Source: Pseudoalteromonas luteoviolacea (GTDB lineage Bacteria > Pseudomonadota > Gammaproteobacteria > Enterobacterales > Alteromonadaceae). From it: a stretch of 64,000 nt of DNA. The stretch covers positions 496,001 to 560,000 of the forward strand of contig NZ_JWIC01000004.1 in NCBI RefSeq assembly GCF_000814765.1, read 5' to 3'. The first letter of the stretch is position 1; each line of letters opens with the position of its first letter. Made by a program: the position numbers and the translations under genes. Of the stretch, positions 62,732 through 64,000 are shown piece by piece. Under the pieces are notes generated by a model, which saw nothing but the letters and a program-made list of their open reading frames with translations, made no database searches and was not told the DNA's origin.

Positions 62732-64000
62732 TTAACGCCCCGCGCGTCTGCTTGGAAAGTGCTCTATTTGCCGGTGTTTTCTTGTTGATGCGCGATATGC
62801 CTTCTCGCCTTTGAATACGATGCCAAACCATAGCAATGCCGGCCAGTACAAAAACGACAAAATCTCTAAGTTTTCAAAAAAGCTATAACAGATAAACACC
62901 GTCATTAAACACAGTGCCGTTTGTGCTGTTTTAGAGTCTTGTGATTTCCATAAAAAGTAAATAAAGGTAAGCGCCATTGGCACGGCAAGGGCGATGGCGC
63001 CAACAATACCTTTGACAAAAAGTAGTCCATACCAGCTATGGTGAGAGCCAATTGGCATACGCTCAACGAGTTTAGGCCCGCGCTCAACAATACCGTGACC
63101 CCAAATAGGCGCTTCAGCTTCCCAGCGCTGCACGGCTATATTGGCTAATGCTTGCCTTACGCGCGTTGAGCCTGGTCGCTGTTGCTTGACGGCTTCGTAA
63201 GAGTCCATCACCCATTGATACACAGGCTCACCGAGTAACAGTATCACGGGCACTAAAAAGCCGAGTAAAAATAAAAACCATGGCTCTTTGAATTTATCGC
63301 TGAACATCACCATAGGAAAGAGCATAATAAAAATGGCAATGCCCGCACGGGATTGAGAAAGTAGCAGCATGGCCCAGCATCCAGCGATGGCCCAGCGGCG
63401 AATACGCGCGTTTTGCTCTTGCAGGCAAAATACCAGATAGATACAGGCCATAAACCCGGCTGCGGGAGCCCATGGAGTGAAGAAGCGCCATCTTCCAGCA
63501 CCGGTTTCTGGGTTTATGCCGTAAAAACTCACCATGAAAAAGCTTTCCCCGGGCCCGCCGATGACTTTTAATGGAGAGAGGAAAATGTCGCCGGGTAAGC
63601 GACCTAAGTAAAAAATAAAAGAAACCACAGCAAAGATCAGGGTTTGAATACCGATGATGCATACCGCGCGGATCACGACTTCTTTGCGAATTTGAATTAA
63701 GTTACCGATTAGAGGAAACAGCGCTAAAAGCGCCCACCCTTTCATCCAGCCGATGGATGATTTTATGGTTTTCCCTATGCCTAATGACCAATTAAAATGG
63801 GCAATAATGAGCGCCACCAGCATCACCATCATGGCGATGACCCATAACCACACCATAGGGTTAACTCGGCTGTGTTTTTTATCAACCTCAACATAGAGGC
63901 GGGTGATCACCATAGCAAATAAGATCCAGCCAATCACTGAACCGAGGACGTATAGTGTGCCGGTTAAAAAGGAAGGGTAGGTCAGCACTAAGCCAGCCCA
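62732..64000 (-). CDS. O-antigen-ligase/Wzy-like membrane protein, N-terminus cut by window
   Basis: At least 418 residues; the frame stays open to the window edge (WAGLVLTYPSF precedes the GTG at 63988), so the true start may lie outside. About ten membrane helices with a large periplasmic loop (about 240-320: GSTRVRQALANIAVQRWEAE, WGHGIVERGPKLVERMPIGSHHSWYGLLFVKGIVG). The GSHHSWYG-like motif and the topology match O-antigen ligase/polymerase-type proteins (Wzy_C). Likely role in surface polysaccharide or glycan assembly; the exact substrate is unclear. Convergent with miaE. Confidence 0.75.
   Translation of the reverse strand, partial: WAGLVLTYPSFLTGTLYVLGSVIGWILFAMVITRLYVEVDKKHSRVNPMVWLWVIAMMVMLVALIIAHFNWSLGIGKTIKSSIGWMKGWALLALFPLIGNLIQIRKEVVIRAVCIIGIQTLIFAVVSFIFYLGRLPGDIFLSPLKVIGGPGESFFMVSFYGINPETGAGRWRFFTPWAPAAGFMACIYLVFCLQEQNARIRRWAIAGCWAMLLLSQSRAGIAIFIMLFPMVMFSDKFKEPWFLFLLGFLVPVILLLGEPVYQWVMDSYEAVKQQRPGSTRVRQALANIAVQRWEAEAPIWGHGIVERGPKLVERMPIGSHHSWYGLLFVKGIVGAIALAVPMALTFIYFLWKSQDSKTAQTALCLMTVFICYSFFENLEILSFLYWPALLWFGIVFKGEKAYRASTRKHRQIEHFPSRRAGR

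Overview
The window looks like a chromosomal segment of a marine gammaproteobacterium of the order Alteromonadales, most likely Pseudoalteromonas. This is inferred from gene content and protein similarity recalled from memory, not from a search. Gene order is largely ancestral gammaproteobacterial: queF-syd-csrB-yqcC-truC-yqcA, gloB-yafS-rnhA-dnaQ, and pdxB-asd-fimV-truA-accD-folC-dedD-cvpA-purF are each collinear with E. coli blocks. No prophage, insertion sequence, integrase, rRNA or CRISPR array was seen.

Layout. 0-10 kb: a cut-off hypothetical gene, elyC, metR, a degenerate metE remnant with its MetJ boxes still in place, a GAF-GAF-GGDEF-EAL protein, pyrC, a short H-NS-family gene in an AT-rich pocket, radD and an rraB-family gene. 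10-17 kb: an envelope operon, tamA-tamB-(periplasmic solute-binding-like protein)-(cyclophilin lipoprotein). 17-25 kb: queF, syd, four small genes (DUF2310, an 86-residue protein, DUF2789, a GNAT acetyltransferase), then a stretch of about 0.9 kb without a coding gene that reads as a very large CsrB-type regulatory RNA, then DUF3301/DUF3549, yqcC, truC and yqcA. 25-31 kb: mltD, gloB, yafS-like, rnhA, dnaQ and a TIGR03503-type membrane protein. 31-31.7 kb: seven identical tRNA-Asp genes behind one strong promoter.

31.9-43 kb is the most lineage-specific part. It holds a two-gene secreted system (a protein resembling the N-terminal half of vitellogenin-type lipid transfer proteins, plus a large lipoprotein), a CadC-type membrane-bound regulator with a propeller-like periplasmic part, a CBM9/DUF5916 outer-membrane protein, an SMP-30-like lipoprotein and a small ABC exporter. 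43-64 kb returns to core metabolism: fadE with FadR-like operators, a small membrane protein, pdxB, asd, a giant fimV broken by one base in an 18-bp repeat array, truA, accD, folC, dedD, cvpA, purF, a Yip1-family protein, miaE, and an O-antigen-ligase-like membrane protein cut by the window end.

The best discoveries are three. First, the unannotated csrB-type RNA at about 21029-21733: about 50 GGA motifs and no TCC on the same strand, hairpins with GGA loops, an internal 87-nt tandem amplification, a terminator, and the same genomic position as E. coli csrB. Second, the metE relic between metR and the GGDEF-EAL gene. Third, the fimV gene with roughly 117 near-identical 18-bp units and a 1-base frameshift. 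Gene-free stretches over 300 bases are described at 2110-2629, 6407-7138, 7445-7779, 20850-21761 and 30764-31911.
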